Below are positions 15,866 to 27,071 of a stretch of DNA of 64,000 bases, in pieces. Source of the stretch: Phenylobacterium sp. (GTDB lineage Bacteria > Pseudomonadota > Alphaproteobacteria > Caulobacterales > Caulobacteraceae); the NCBI RefSeq assembly GCF_004799515.1, contig NZ_SSMX01000054.1, positions 1 through 64,000 of the forward strand, read 5' to 3'. The position numbers and the translations under genes are program-made. Positions within the stretch are counted from its first letter, which is position 1; the number at the start of each line of letters is the position of its first letter. The notes under the pieces were generated by a model that saw only the letters and a program-made list of their open reading frames with translations, searched no databases and was not told where the DNA came from.

Positions 15866-16392
15866 CGCGCCCGCGCGATCAGCGCCTTGGCGTCCGCCTC
15901 GCTCAAGGGGCCGGTGTGTTTCAGGAGGATCTGGCCGTCGGTCCCAACCAGATAGGTCTCCGGCACGCCGGTGACCCCGAACTCGATGCCGGCGCGGCCG
16001 TCCGGGTCGGTCAGGCGGGCGATGAAGGGGTCGCCGAGCTTGGCCAGGAAGGCCTTGGTGTTCTCCGGCGCGCCGCGGGGCGGCACGTCCTCGTAGGCGA
16101 TGCCGACGATGCGGGCGTGCTTTGCGCTCATCTGCATCAGCACCGGATGCTCGACCGCGCAGGGGCCGCACCAGGAGGCGAAGAAATTGACCAGGATCGG
16201 GCCCTCGCGCGCCGCTTCCTTCAGCCGCACCGGGGTCCCATCGTCAAGGCTGGCCAGAGTCAGGTCCGGCATCGGCTTGCCGACCAGGGCCTGCGGATTG
16301 ACGTGCGGGTCGCGGTGCAGGGCGTAGCCGGCGAACAACAGCGCCAGGGCCGCCAGCACCGCCAGGGGCAGGACCGCGATCCAGCGGCTCAT
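15862..16392 (-). CDS. ccmG: Cytochrome c maturation thioredoxin CcmG/DsbE
   Basis: A 176-residue, membrane-anchored periplasmic thioredoxin that reduces the apocytochrome c CXXCH motif before heme attachment. There is one N-terminal membrane helix (about 5-25), a redox WCGPC at 74-78 and the cis-Pro loop GVPETYLV near 139-146. The acidic active-site surround and length match CcmG. Its ATG overlaps the stop of ccmD. It is the final ccm gene of the cluster. Confidence 0.93.
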   Translation of the reverse strand: MSRWIAVLPLAVLAALALLFAGYALHRDPHVNPQALVGKPMPDLTLASLDDGTPVRLKEAAREGPILVNFFASWCGPCAVEHPVLMQMSAKHARIVGIAYEDVPPRGAPENTKAFLAKLGDPFIARLTDPDGRAGIEFGVTGVPETYLVGTDGQILLKHTGPLSEADAKALIARAR

Positions 16393-16547
16393 TTGCGGAC
16401 CTGACCTTGGTTCAGCGCCTCGAACTTCGCCTTCCAGCGGCGGGCATGCGCCAGCGCGCCCGCCACCATCACCGCCATCACCGCCGCGCTCACCCCATAG
16501 GCGGTCCAGACGTAGAAGGCGTACTTGCCGGTCTCCAGATGGATCAT
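16389..16547 (-). CDS. ccmD: Heme exporter accessory protein CcmD
   Basis: A 52-residue small membrane protein, with one transmembrane helix (about 12-35) preceded by the YAFYVWTAYGV segment that marks CcmD and followed by a basic tail. CcmD helps release holo-CcmE from the CcmABC complex. The start at 16547 leaves five bases after the ccmC stop; the stop overlaps ccmG by four bases. Position and size make the identification safe. Confidence 0.88.
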   Translation of the reverse strand: MIHLETGKYAFYVWTAYGVSAAVMAVMVAGALAHARRWKAKFEALNQGQVRK

Positions 16548-16552
16548 CGCGT

Positions 16553-17281
16553 CTAAGCCCTCGCCGCGCGCAGCGCCGCGGCGTCGGCGCGGCGGCGCCA
16601 GACCTCGCCGCGGATGCGCACCAGCCACAGCGACCCGAAGGCCGAGGTGTAGGCCAGGACCATCAGGATCACCGGCCAGAAGAACACCGGCGCCAGCGCC
16701 GAGCCGCCGGACCGGAACACCGAGGCGCCCTGGTGCAGGGTGTTCCACCAATAGACGCTGTAGTGGATGATCGGCAGGATCAACGCGCCCACCAGGCCCA
16801 GGATCGCCGCGGCCCGCGCGCCCTTGATCTCATCGTCCATGGAGGCGCGGAGCGCCATGTAGCCCAGGTAGATCAGGAACAGGATCAGCTCCGAGGTCAG
16901 GCGCGCGTCCCACACCCACCAGGTTCCCCACTCCGGCCGTCCCCAGAGCGAGCCGGTGGCGAGCGTGAGCAGGGTGAAGCCCGCGCCCAGCGGGGCTGCG
17001 GCCTGGGCGGCGGCGTCGGCCAGCAGCTGGCGCCAGACCAGCGACAGCAGGCTGGCTGACGCCAGGCAGGCGTAGGCGAACTCGCTCAGCCAGGCGGTCG
17101 GGATGTGGATGAACAGGATGCGGACCGTCCAGCTCTGCTGGTAGTCCGGCGGCGCGCTCCACCCGAGCCACAGGCCGGCCAGGCCCAGGATCACCGCGAT
17201 CGCCCCGAACATCGGCGCGGCCCAGCGCGAGAACGCCATGAACCGCTCGGGGTTGGTCAGGAAGGCGGGCGCCGGGATCAT
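16553..17281 (-). CDS. ccmC: Heme lyase/exporter subunit CcmC
   Basis: A 242-residue integral membrane protein with about six helices that presents heme to CcmE. The tryptophan-rich periplasmic signature WGRPEWGTWWVWDARLT is at 113-129. Conserved histidines for heme ligation are H59 in the FIHIPTAW segment and one in the PIIHYSVYWWN segment near 178. It is separated from ccmB by 55 bases. Confidence 0.95.
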   Translation of the reverse strand: MIPAPAFLTNPERFMAFSRWAAPMFGAIAVILGLAGLWLGWSAPPDYQQSWTVRILFIHIPTAWLSEFAYACLASASLLSLVWRQLLADAAAQAAAPLGAGFTLLTLATGSLWGRPEWGTWWVWDARLTSELILFLIYLGYMALRASMDDEIKGARAAAILGLVGALILPIIHYSVYWWNTLHQGASVFRSGGSALAPVFFWPVILMVLAYTSAFGSLWLVRIRGEVWRRRADAAALRAARA

Positions 17282-17336
17282 GCTGACGCGGGATTAGACC
17301 GTGGGCCGGATCGCGGCAAGCGAGAGGCCAAGGCCG

Positions 17337-18002
17337 TCACGAGAGCGCGTTGCGGCAGGCCGCGGCCATGAACAAGGGCCCGAGCGCCACAAAGGCCAGG
17401 GCGTAGGCGCAAAGCAGGACGAAGCCTGCCGTCCAGGGCAGGCCGCTCAGGAAGGCCGACAGCACCCCGCCGCCGAAGATCACCGGCGGGGTGAACAGCG
17501 GCAGCACGATCACCGCGGTGAGCAGGCCGCCGCGCCGGGCGCCCAGGCTGAGCGCCGCGCCGATGCCGCCAGTGAAGGCGAAGGCCAGGCCGCCGATCAG
17601 CGCGCAGGCCAGGATCAGCGGCGTGAGGCTCAAGGGCGCGCCGAGCGCGATGGCGGCGACCGGCGCGGCCAGGGCGAGCGGCGCGCCGGTGGCCAGCCAC
17701 TGGCCGAAGCACTTGGCCGCGCAGGTCAGCTCCAGCGGGACCGGCGACAGCGTCAGGTGGTCGAGCGCGCCGTCCTCGTAGTCGCGCTCGAACAGCCGGT
17801 CGAGGGAAAGCAGCGACGCCAGCGCCAGGGCCACCCAGGCCGCACCCGGCGCGATGGCGGCCAGGCGGGCGGGCTCCGGCCCGATGGCCAGCGGCAGGAG
17901 GGTGGCGACGCCGGCGTAAAAGCCGACGCTGACCATCGGGCCGCCGCCGCGGCCCCAGGCCAGCGCCGTCTCGCGGGCGAGCAGGGTGGAGAACCGGCTC
18001 AA
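17337..18002 (-). CDS. ccmB: Heme ABC exporter membrane subunit CcmB
   Basis: A 221-residue membrane protein with about six helices, the permease of the CcmAB transporter. The FERDYEDGALDHL motif near 72-84 is the CcmB signature. The start is TTG at 18002, overlapping the ccmA stop (TTGA). No nearer ATG fits the family N-terminus, so translational coupling with ccmA is likely. Confidence 0.93.
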   Translation of the reverse strand: MSRFSTLLARETALAWGRGGGPMVSVGFYAGVATLLPLAIGPEPARLAAIAPGAAWVALALASLLSLDRLFERDYEDGALDHLTLSPVPLELTCAAKCFGQWLATGAPLALAAPVAAIALGAPLSLTPLILACALIGGLAFAFTGGIGAALSLGARRGGLLTAVIVLPLFTPPVIFGGGVLSAFLSGLPWTAGFVLLCAYALAFVALGPLFMAAACRNALS

Positions 18003-18616
18003 GCACCCATCTCCGGCCCGACGATCTCCAGCGTCCGCGCCGCGATCGGCAGGGGATCGTGCACCGCCGCCAGGATCAGGCCGCCGCCGGCCAGGTGGGT
18101 CTGCATCATCGCCCCGAACCGCTCGCGCCAGGCCGCGTCCAGGGGACTGAGCGGCTCGTCCAGCAGCCAGAGCGGCCGCGGCGCGGCCAGCAGGCGCGCG
18201 AGCGCCAGCCGCCGCCGCTGGCCCGCCGAGAGCCGCCGCACTTCAAGGTCCAGCAGGGGACGGAGCTCCAGCGCCTCGGCCGCGCCTGCGGCGCTGGCCG
18301 CATCGCCGCCGCTCCAGACGCTCCAGAATTCCAGCTCCTCACGGGCGGTGCGCGCCGGCTTCAGCCCGTCCTGGTGGCCGGCCAGGTGCAGGCCGCCGGC
18401 CCGTGCGTCGGCCGGATCGACCCCGCCGAACCCGACCTCGCCCGCCTCGATCGCCGCCAGCCCCGCCACCGCGCGCAGCAGGCTGGTCTTGCCCGAGCCA
18501 TTGGCCCCGGTGAGCGCGCAGGCCTCGCCCGCGCCGAGGCTCAGCGACAGGCCTTTGAACAACAGCCGCCCGCCCCGGCTGAGCGCCACACCGCGAAGCT
18601 CCAGGGACCGGATCAT
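17999..18616 (-). CDS. ccmA: Heme ABC exporter ATP-binding subunit CcmA
   Basis: A 205-residue ABC ATPase with Walker A GANGSGKT at 37-44, signature LSAGQRRR and Walker B LWLLDEP. It powers release of holo-CcmE from CcmC. The Met at 18616 matches the short family N-terminus; an in-frame Met seven codons upstream (18637) is the alternative. It heads the ccmABCDG run and is divergent from acnA across about 190 bases. Confidence 0.94.
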   Translation of the reverse strand: MIRSLELRGVALSRGGRLLFKGLSLSLGAGEACALTGANGSGKTSLLRAVAGLAAIEAGEVGFGGVDPADARAGGLHLAGHQDGLKPARTAREELEFWSVWSGGDAASAAGAAEALELRPLLDLEVRRLSAGQRRRLALARLLAAPRPLWLLDEPLSPLDAAWRERFGAMMQTHLAGGGLILAAVHDPLPIAARTLEIVGPEMGA

Positions 18617-18803
18617 GCCGCCGCCAAGCTGAACCATGGCCATACATGGACGGTTGAGACTCTGGGGTCTATGAAGCGCGCGGCCGCCGTCGCTTGGGAG
18701 GGACCTCGCCGCGCGGGATCGGACGCTGTGTGTCCGCTCCTGGAAGCGCGCGATCTCTGGAGCTGGCGTGGATCGGCCGGGAACAGAGAGAGGATCTCCC
18801 CAA

Positions 18804-21494
<2,691 letters not shown>

Positions 21495-21501
21495 GCCTGA
21501 T

Positions 21502-21534
21502 GGCGGCGGAGGGCGCGACCCGCTCTCCGCCGCC
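21502..21534 (+). terminator. GC-rich hairpin after acnA
   Basis: A ten-base perfect stem, GGCGGCGGAG paired with CTCCGCCGCC, with a 13-base loop, starts seven bases after the acnA stop. A T-containing stretch (TTGTTGTAATTT) follows only after a further 9 bases, so it is a weak intrinsic terminator at best. Confidence 0.45.
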
Positions 21535-21583
21535 GCTCACGCCTTGTTGTAATTTACAGGGCGCCTGAGCCCCTTTAAGCCCA

Positions 21584-22297
21584 ATGGCGATGCGGAAAGC
21601 GGCGCTTTTCAGCCTGGTCGTGCTCGCCCTGCCGATTCCCGTCTTCGCGGGGTCGGCGGCGGCCAAGACCCCCGTGGTGGTCGAGCTCTACACCGCCCAG
21701 GGCTGCGCCTCCTGCGGCGAGGCCAATGCGCATGTGGCCAAGCTGGCCGACAAGGAGGGCGTACTCGCGCTCACCTTCTCCGTCGACTACTGGGACTACC
21801 TGGGCTGGCCGGACACCTTCGCCAAGCCGGAGTTCGCCGACCGCCAGAAGGCCTATGTCGCCAAGTTCGCCCTGCGCGAGCCCTACACTCCGCAGGTGGT
21901 GGTCGACGGGGCGGTGCAGACCGCGGGCTCCAAGGCCCAGAAGGTCGACGCCCTGGTGGCCGGCGCCGAGAAGGCCCCCCGCGACCCGCCCGACGTCCAT
22001 TTCGCCGGCGGCCGCGTCTATGTGGGGTCGGCCCGCGCGCCCAAGGGCGGCGGCGAGGTCTGGCTGGTCCGCTACGACCCGCGCGAGCAGGAGGTGGCGG
22101 TCAAGAGCGGCGACAACAAGGGCCAGACCATCGCGGCCCGGAACGTGGTGCGCGAACTCACCCGCCTGGGCGGCTGGAAGGGCAAACCCACGGCCTTCCG
22201 CCTGCCGGCGGCGCAGGACGAGGGTCTGAAGACGGTCGTGCTGGTGCAGGCCGGCCATGGCGGCCGCATCCTCGGCGCGGCCGAGCCCAAGGGCTGA
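21584..22297 (+). CDS. DUF1223 thioredoxin-like secreted protein
   Basis: A 237-residue exported protein with a signal peptide (about 1-27) followed by a thioredoxin-like domain opening VVVELYTAQGCASC, with C41-x-x-C44. The SVDYWDYLGWPDTFA segment and the TPQVVVDG strand are hallmarks of DUF1223. The function is unproven; a periplasmic redox role is inferred from the CxxC. It stands alone between acnA and a gene-free 298-base interval. Confidence 0.87.
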   Translation: MAMRKAALFSLVVLALPIPVFAGSAAAKTPVVVELYTAQGCASCGEANAHVAKLADKEGVLALTFSVDYWDYLGWPDTFAKPEFADRQKAYVAKFALREPYTPQVVVDGAVQTAGSKAQKVDALVAGAEKAPRDPPDVHFAGGRVYVGSARAPKGGGEVWLVRYDPREQEVAVKSGDNKGQTIAARNVVRELTRLGGWKGKPTAFRLPAAQDEGLKTVVLVQAGHGGRILGAAEPKG

Positions 22298-22595
22298 GCG
22301 GCCAAACAATACCCCCAAAACGGACGAAGCCCCCGCGACTGGAGAGAGTCCGCGAGGGCTTCGAACTAGGAGGAGATCTAGGCGTCGGTCAGCCAGTCCG
22401 CCGATCCCAGGGGGCTGGGGGGGCTGTTCAGGATCCGGGACCACCGAGGCTGACCAACCGACCCTCATAAGATCGTGGGCGCATCGGGCGCTCGCGGGTC
22501 GCAAATAAGGTCATTTCGCGGCATGCGCGCCCGGAATGCGCGCCGATAAAGCGGCTCTGGCCCAAGGCGGCGATTCCGGTTTAGGCTCGCGTCCG
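22298..22595. other. Gene-free interval with a strong hairpin; possible minus-strand sRNA
   Basis: No open frame with protein character. It holds the strong hairpin at 22326-22362, a G-rich run (GGGGGCTGGGGGGGC) at about 22409-22423 and, on the minus strand, CTCCTCCTAG, an anti-Shine-Dalgarno-like CCUCCU run, just before the hairpin. The minus-strand copy of the hairpin is followed by CGTCCGTTTT, which could terminate a short RNA. Confidence 0.35.
22326..22362 (-). terminator. Long stem-loop, terminator-like
   Basis: GAAGCCCcCGCGACT pairs with the reverse complement of AGTCCGCGaGGGCTTC around a six-base loop: one mismatch and one bulge in about 15 pairs. On the minus strand TTTT follows within eight bases. 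On the plus strand it could equally end DUF1223 transcripts, although without a T-run. Confidence 0.45.
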
Positions 22596-22931
22596 ATGGC
22601 TTTCGACACGTCCCACGTGTCGCCGCGTCAGGCGACCGTCTTTTTCGAGCGGCGTGAGCTCAACCGCCTGCTTTCCCTCTATGGCCGCATGGTCGCCGCT
22701 GGCGAATGGCGCGACTACGCCATCGATGGCCTGAGCGAATCGGCGGTGTTCTCGGTCTACCGGCGCGCCTCGGAGGCGCCGCTGTACCGCGTCGAGAAGC
22801 GCCCGGCGCTGGCCCGGCGGCAGGGCGCCTGGGCGGTGATCGGCCAGGGCGGCATGGTCCTGCGCCGCGGCCACGAGCTGGAGCAGGTGCTGCGCGTCTT
22901 CGACAAGGGCCGCTTCAAGGTGGTCGACTAG
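22596..22931 (+). CDS. DUF2794 protein
   Basis: A 111-residue protein of the alphaproteobacterial DUF2794 family. Diagnostic segments are VFFERRELNRLLSLYGRMV near the N-terminus, EWRDYAIDGL, and the basic PLYRVEKRPAL strand. No signal or membrane segment; function not known. The Met at 22596 begins the family's own sequence; an upstream Met at 22536 would add 20 unrelated residues. It is convergent with the BI-1 family gene. Confidence 0.85.
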   Translation: MAFDTSHVSPRQATVFFERRELNRLLSLYGRMVAAGEWRDYAIDGLSESAVFSVYRRASEAPLYRVEKRPALARRQGAWAVIGQGGMVLRRGHELEQVLRVFDKGRFKVVD

Positions 22932-22956
22932 GGCCCCGGCGAAGCAGGGACCCACG

Positions 22957-22986
22957 AAAAAGCCCCGGAGGTTTCCCGCCGGGGCT
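22957..22986 (-). terminator. Intrinsic terminator of the BI-1 gene
   Basis: On the minus strand AGCCCCGG, a ten-base loop and CCGGGGCT are followed directly by TTTTTCG: a perfect eight-base stem plus a U-run. It lies 25 bases beyond the stop of the BI-1 gene and between two convergent genes. Confidence 0.8.
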
Positions 22987-23010
22987 TGATCGTCGGGACC
23001 GAGGCCGAAC

Positions 23011-23757
23011 CTAGCGGCGGGCGCCGGTCAGGCGCAGCAGCAGGACGAACAGGTTCACGAAGTCCAGGTAGAGGTTGAGCGCGCCGTAGTTGGTGGCCAC
23101 GCCCAGGGCCGCCTGGTCGCCGCCCAGCTGGTAGTACTGCATCTTCAGCTTCTGGGTGTCGTAGGCGGTGAGGCCCGCGAAGATCGCCACGCCGACCAGG
23201 CTGACGATGAAGGCCATCATCGACGACTGCAGGAAGATGTTGACCACCGAGGCGATGATCACGCCCCACAGGCCCATGATCAGGAAGCTGCCCATGCCGG
23301 TGAGGTCGCGCTTGGTGGTGTAGCCCAGCAGCGAGAGCACGCCGAAGGCGCTGGCGGTGATCAGGAAGGTCGTGGCGATCGAGGTCCCCGTGTAGACGAG
23401 GCCCAGCACGCCCAGGCCCGCGCCCATCAGGCTGACGATCAGCCAGTAGACGATGCCCGACGACCGCGGGGTGGCGTTCTTCATCACGAAGGCGCTGAAC
23501 AGGATCACGGCCAGCGGCGCGAAGGCCACGACCATGCCGATCGGCGTGTAGGCGATACGGTTGCCCACGACGTTGAACATCAGGTCGCGGACAGGCGGAT
23601 ATTGGCTCGTCAGGTAGGCCAGGGCGGCGGAGACCACCAGGCCCAGGGCCATCTTGTTGTAGACCCCGAGCATGAAGCTGCGCAGGCCCGCGTCCACCGA
23701 CATGTCGGCCGCGCCGACCGGTGTGGGGCGCGCGTAGCCGCGGTTGAAGTCGCTCAT
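23011..23757 (-). CDS. Bax inhibitor-1/YccA family membrane protein
   Basis: A 248-residue inner-membrane protein with about seven helices after a 25-residue cytoplasmic N-terminus. The family's C-terminal signature, GLTAYDTQKLK followed by GALNLYLDFVNLF, is intact. Members are proposed calcium-leak channels or modulators of membrane proteolysis. It has its own terminator and is divergent from thpR. Confidence 0.92.
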   Translation of the reverse strand: MSDFNRGYARPTPVGAADMSVDAGLRSFMLGVYNKMALGLVVSAALAYLTSQYPPVRDLMFNVVGNRIAYTPIGMVVAFAPLAVILFSAFVMKNATPRSSGIVYWLIVSLMGAGLGVLGLVYTGTSIATTFLITASAFGVLSLLGYTTKRDLTGMGSFLIMGLWGVIIASVVNIFLQSSMMAFIVSLVGVAIFAGLTAYDTQKLKMQYYQLGGDQAALGVATNYGALNLYLDFVNLFVLLLRLTGARR

Positions 23758-23905
23758 GAGAGCAGAATCCCTAAAGTCTAGACGCCCCGATTGGGCGCCC
23801 TTGAAATATCGGAGTCCTAAGAGGCGGAAGCAAGGCCTTGTTGCTGAAGGTCTTGTGAAGGCCCCGGGCGTTCCGAAACCCCGCCGGCTGGGGTATTTCC
23901 GCCCG

Positions 23906-24442
23906 ATGATCCGGCTCTTCGCCGCCTTACCCATGCCCGCGGAGGCCGTCGCGGGCCTGACCCGCCGCCAGACGGGCGTCGAGGCCGCCCGTTGGAGCCC
24001 GCCGGAGAACCTGCACCTGACCCTGCGTTTCTTCGGCGACGTGCGCGAGGACGTGGCCCGCGACCTCGACGCCGAACTGATGGCGGTGCGCGCGCCACCC
24101 TTCGAGATCGAGCTTTCCGGCGTCGGCGCCTTCGGCGAGGGGCCGGACCTGCACGTGCTGTGGGCCGGCCTCGCCCCCAGCGAGCCGTTGAGCCGGCTGG
24201 CCAAGGCCTGTGAGGCCGCCGCCCGCCGCGTCGGCCTGAAACCCGACACCCGCGCCTGGCGGCCGCACGTCACCCTCGCCTATCTGAAGCGCGCGGACCC
24301 GGCGGAGGTCGGCGCCTGGATCCAGGCGAACAACCTGCTCAAGTCCCCGCCGATCCACGTGGCCAGCTTCGGCCTCTACTCCAGCTTCCTGGGCAGCGAG
24401 CACGCCCACCACCGGCTGGAGGCGGAATATCCGCTCCTCTAG
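23906..24442 (+). CDS. thpR: RNA 2',3'-cyclic phosphodiesterase ThpR
   Basis: A 178-residue two-histidine phosphodiesterase. The two catalytic HxTx motifs are H37-L-T39-L (in NLHLTLRFFGD) and H121-V-T123-L, 84 residues apart as in the family. It hydrolyses 2',3'-cyclic phosphates at RNA ends. The Met at 23906 (MIRLFAALP) is the conserved family start; the open frame to 23744 adds a basic segment antisense to the BI-1 start. Confidence 0.93.
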   Translation: MIRLFAALPMPAEAVAGLTRRQTGVEAARWSPPENLHLTLRFFGDVREDVARDLDAELMAVRAPPFEIELSGVGAFGEGPDLHVLWAGLAPSEPLSRLAKACEAAARRVGLKPDTRAWRPHVTLAYLKRADPAEVGAWIQANNLLKSPPIHVASFGLYSSFLGSEHAHHRLEAEYPLL

Positions 24443-24466
24443 TTGCGCCCCGCCGGGGGAGGAATT

Positions 24467-24850
24467 TCACGCCCGGACCGCGTGGTCCTTCAGGATGCCC
24501 AGCGGGACGATGGCCAGGGTCTCCTCGTGGGTGCAGTCCAGCACCACCTGCGGCGCGGCGCCGGCGTCGAGCGCCTCCTTCCAGCGGGGCGCGCAGAGGC
24601 ACCAGCGGTCGCCGGCCTTCAGACCCGGGAAGCCGGCCTCGAGCACCGGGGTCGAAAGGTCGTTGCCCATCTCCCGGCTGAAGGCCAGGAACTCGTCGGT
24701 CATCACCGCGCAGACCGTGTGCAGGCCCACGTCCTCGTGGCTGGTCTCGCAACAGCCGTTGCGGAAAAAGCCGGTGACCGGGTCCAGCGAGCAGGGCTTC
24801 AGTTCGCCGCCCAGCACGTTGCGGGCGCCTGGATCGTAGCGTGTGGTCAT
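24467..24850 (-). CDS. DUF2237 family protein
   Basis: A 127-residue soluble protein. The signatures NVLGGELKPCS, TGFFRNGCC and GDRWCLCAPRW mark DUF2237. It has seven cysteines, an unusual number for a cytoplasmic protein of this size, which suggests metal binding or redox use, but the role is not established. It is convergent with thpR and divergent from the citrate-lyase-beta-like gene. Confidence 0.88.
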   Translation of the reverse strand: MTTRYDPGARNVLGGELKPCSLDPVTGFFRNGCCETSHEDVGLHTVCAVMTDEFLAFSREMGNDLSTPVLEAGFPGLKAGDRWCLCAPRWKEALDAGAAPQVVLDCTHEETLAIVPLGILKDHAVRA

Positions 24851-24903
24851 GGCCCCACCCTAACCGCTAAGACTGTGCAATATCCATGCGCGAAGGAGCC
24901 TAA

Positions 24904-25800
24904 ATGGCCGCCCCCGCCGCCTTCTCCGTCCGCCCGCGCCGCAGCGCCCTCTATCTGCCGGCGTCCAACGCGCGCGCCATCGAGAAGGCCCGCACGCTGC
25001 CCTGCGACGTGGCGATCCTCGACCTGGAGGATTCCGTGGCGCCGGAGGCCAAGATCGCGGCCCGCGCGCTCGCCTGCGAGGCGGTGCGGCTGGGCGGCTA
25101 TGGCGGACGCGAGCTGGTGGTGCGGGCGAACGGCCTCGACACGCCCTGGGGCGCGGACGACCTGGCCGCCCTGAGCGAGGCGGCGCCGGACGCGGTGCTG
25201 GTCCCCAAGATGAGCACGCCCGCCGACCTCGCCGCCTGCCGCCGGGCGCTGGGCGACAAGGTCCCGCTGTGGGCGATGATCGAGACCGCCCGCGCCGTCT
25301 TCGCCCTGGACGCCCTGGGCGGGGCTTCAGCCGACACCGGCGTCACGGCCTGGGTGGTCGGCGCCAACGACCTGGTGAAGGAGATGCGCTGCCGGCCGGA
25401 TGCGGCGCGCACGCCGCTGGTGGCGTCGCTGTCGCTCGCCGTCCTGGCCGCCCGCGCCTATGGGATCGCCATCCTGGACGGGGTCTACAACGACATCCCC
25501 GACTTGGACGGCCTCGCCCGGGAGTGCCGCCAGGGCGCGGACCTGGGCTTCGACGGCAAGAGCCTGATCCATCCGAGCCACCTGGACGCCGCCAACCACA
25601 TCTTTACGCCAGAGCTCGACGCCGTGGCCTGGGCGCGCACGGTGGCCAAGGCCTTCGATTCGCCGGAAAATACCGGCAAAGGCGTCCTCAAGGTGGAGGG
25701 CCGTATGGTGGAGCGGTTGCACCTGGCCGAGGCCCGGCGGCTGATCGCGGTGGCGGAAGCCATCGCCGCCCGGGAAGCGGCCTCGGACTCGGAGGTCTGA
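24904..25800 (+). CDS. HpcH/HpaI aldolase family CoA ester lyase (malyl-CoA lyase/thioesterase-like)
   Basis: A 298-residue TIM-barrel protein of the citrate lyase beta/malyl-CoA lyase family. Active-site features are R74 (VVRANG), the DLEDSV metal/substrate segment with E42 and D43, E127 (MIETARA) and D156 (GANDLVKE), and the GKSLIHPSH loop near the C-terminus. It probably cleaves or hydrolyses malyl-CoA or a related 3-hydroxyacyl-CoA. The substrate cannot be read from sequence. A secreted protein gene follows five bases later. Confidence 0.88.
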   Translation: MAAPAAFSVRPRRSALYLPASNARAIEKARTLPCDVAILDLEDSVAPEAKIAARALACEAVRLGGYGGRELVVRANGLDTPWGADDLAALSEAAPDAVLVPKMSTPADLAACRRALGDKVPLWAMIETARAVFALDALGGASADTGVTAWVVGANDLVKEMRCRPDAARTPLVASLSLAVLAARAYGIAILDGVYNDIPDLDGLARECRQGADLGFDGKSLIHPSHLDAANHIFTPELDAVAWARTVAKAFDSPENTGKGVLKVEGRMVERLHLAEARRLIAVAEAIAAREAASDSEV

Positions 25801-25805
25801 CGGCG

Positions 25806-26525
25806 ATGCGGATCGCTTGGCTGGGCTTGCTGGTGAGCGTGGCGGCCGGCCCCTGCGCCTGGGCGCAGGCCGGCGCGTCCGAGCCGCAGCCGCCCACCCA
25901 GGCCCCGCCGCCGACCGCCGGCTCGCCCGACGTGATCGGCGCCCTGATCGACCAGCACGGCCGCGCGCCCGGCGACGAGGACGAGCCGGACGTCGCCGGC
26001 CAGACGCGCGGGACCCAGGCCGACAGCGAGCCGCGCTTCACCCCGCCCCGGCCCGGCGCGCCGGTGATCCCGTTCCCGCCGCCGCCGCGCCCGCAGACCG
26101 ACGCCCCGGTGGCTCTGGACGACCTCGCCCGCACACCGGACGGGCCGATGGCCATCCGTGACCTGGCCTACGATTCGCGCATCCGCTCGTCCTTCGCCTC
26201 GGCGCAGAGCTTCCAGGGGCCGCTGGATGGGGGCTGGACGCTCTCCGGCGCGGGCCAGGACCTCTACATCCTGCAGCTGGTCGACCGCCGCGACCGGCTG
26301 GAAGGCGTCTGGCGCGACCCGCGCCGCCGCGGCGCCCGGGACGCCTCGGGACTGGTAGACGATCTGGAGCGGCAGGGCGGCGCCCTCACCCTGCGCTTCG
26401 TCCCGCAGCCCGGCGCGCCAACCGTCGTGGCCACCCTGCGCGACAACGGCGGCGGCGTCTGGACCGGCGAGCTGACCGAAGCCGGCGCGCGCCGGAGCGT
26501 GGTCCTGCGCCGGACGAGCCCTTAG
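25806..26525 (+). CDS. Secreted Pro-rich hypothetical protein
   Basis: A 239-residue protein with a signal peptide (about 1-20, ending AWA), a long Pro/Gly/Asp-rich disordered region (about 21-105) and a C-terminal beta-rich domain (about 115-239) in which WTLSGAGQDLYILQLVDR and GVWTGELTEAG resemble alternating strands of a small barrel. No family recognised. It follows the CoA ester lyase by five bases and is probably co-transcribed with it. Confidence 0.75.
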   Translation: MRIAWLGLLVSVAAGPCAWAQAGASEPQPPTQAPPPTAGSPDVIGALIDQHGRAPGDEDEPDVAGQTRGTQADSEPRFTPPRPGAPVIPFPPPPRPQTDAPVALDDLARTPDGPMAIRDLAYDSRIRSSFASAQSFQGPLDGGWTLSGAGQDLYILQLVDRRDRLEGVWRDPRRRGARDASGLVDDLERQGGALTLRFVPQPGAPTVVATLRDNGGGVWTGELTEAGARRSVVLRRTSP

Positions 26526-26526
26526 C

Positions 26527-26650
26527 CGCTCATCCCGGCGAAGGCCGGGACCCGGATCCAAAGGCTGGAAGATGGTTGGGATGAACGCTGAGGGTGCTGG
26601 AACCCGCCTCTGAGTCATTCCATCTGGATCCCTGCCTTCGGGACGAGCGG
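26527..26650. repeat. Imperfect intergenic inverted repeat
   Basis: CATCCCGGCGAAGGCCGGGACCCGGATCCA on the left (broken here by the CGAAGG core) is matched by an inverse copy on the right, TGGATCCCTGCCTTCGGGACGAG, about 60 bases away. It fills the gap between two convergent genes. The CCCGGCGAAGGCCGGGA core is a common alphaproteobacterial REP motif, different from the element at 5633-5756. Confidence 0.65.
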
Positions 26651-26651
26651 A

Positions 26652-27071
26652 TTACAATCCCAGCACCCGTCGCGCCGCAGCCTCGGCCGCCGACTGGGCC
26701 GCGGGCGTATAGCCCTCGGCGACCCCGACGCCCCAGACCGGCGCGGGCCAGGCGGCGTCGTCGGGGCGGCGGGCGATCACGTGCACATGCAGCTGCGGGG
26801 TGACGTTGCCGAGCTGGGCGACGTTGAGCTTCGCGGCCGGGCGGCCCAGCGCCTCGGCGATCGCGCGCACCGCCGCGCCGGCCCGCAGCACCTCGTCCAT
26901 CAGGACGTCGCGCTCGCCCGCCGCTAGGTCCTCCAGCTCCCGCGCGCCGACCCGCCGGGGGATCAGCACGATCCACGGGAAGCGGGCGTCGGCCTGCAGG
27001 CGCGCGTGGCAGAGCGCTAGGTCGCCGAGGGCGTGCGAGGTGGCGATGAAGGCGGGGTCGATCTCGAACAT
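26652..27071 (-). CDS. HIT-family nucleotide-binding protein
   Basis: A 139-residue histidine-triad hydrolase, likely acting on dinucleoside polyphosphates or AMP conjugates. The triad region reads Q93-L-H95-V-H97-V-I, so the first position of HxHxH is Gln while the nucleophilic and third histidines are kept. The Met at 27071 (MFEIDPAFIATSH) suits the family. It is divergent from mdh across 117 bases. Confidence 0.85.
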   Translation of the reverse strand: MFEIDPAFIATSHALGDLALCHARLQADARFPWIVLIPRRVGARELEDLAAGERDVLMDEVLRAGAAVRAIAEALGRPAAKLNVAQLGNVTPQLHVHVIARRPDDAAWPAPVWGVGVAEGYTPAAQSAAEAAARRVLGL

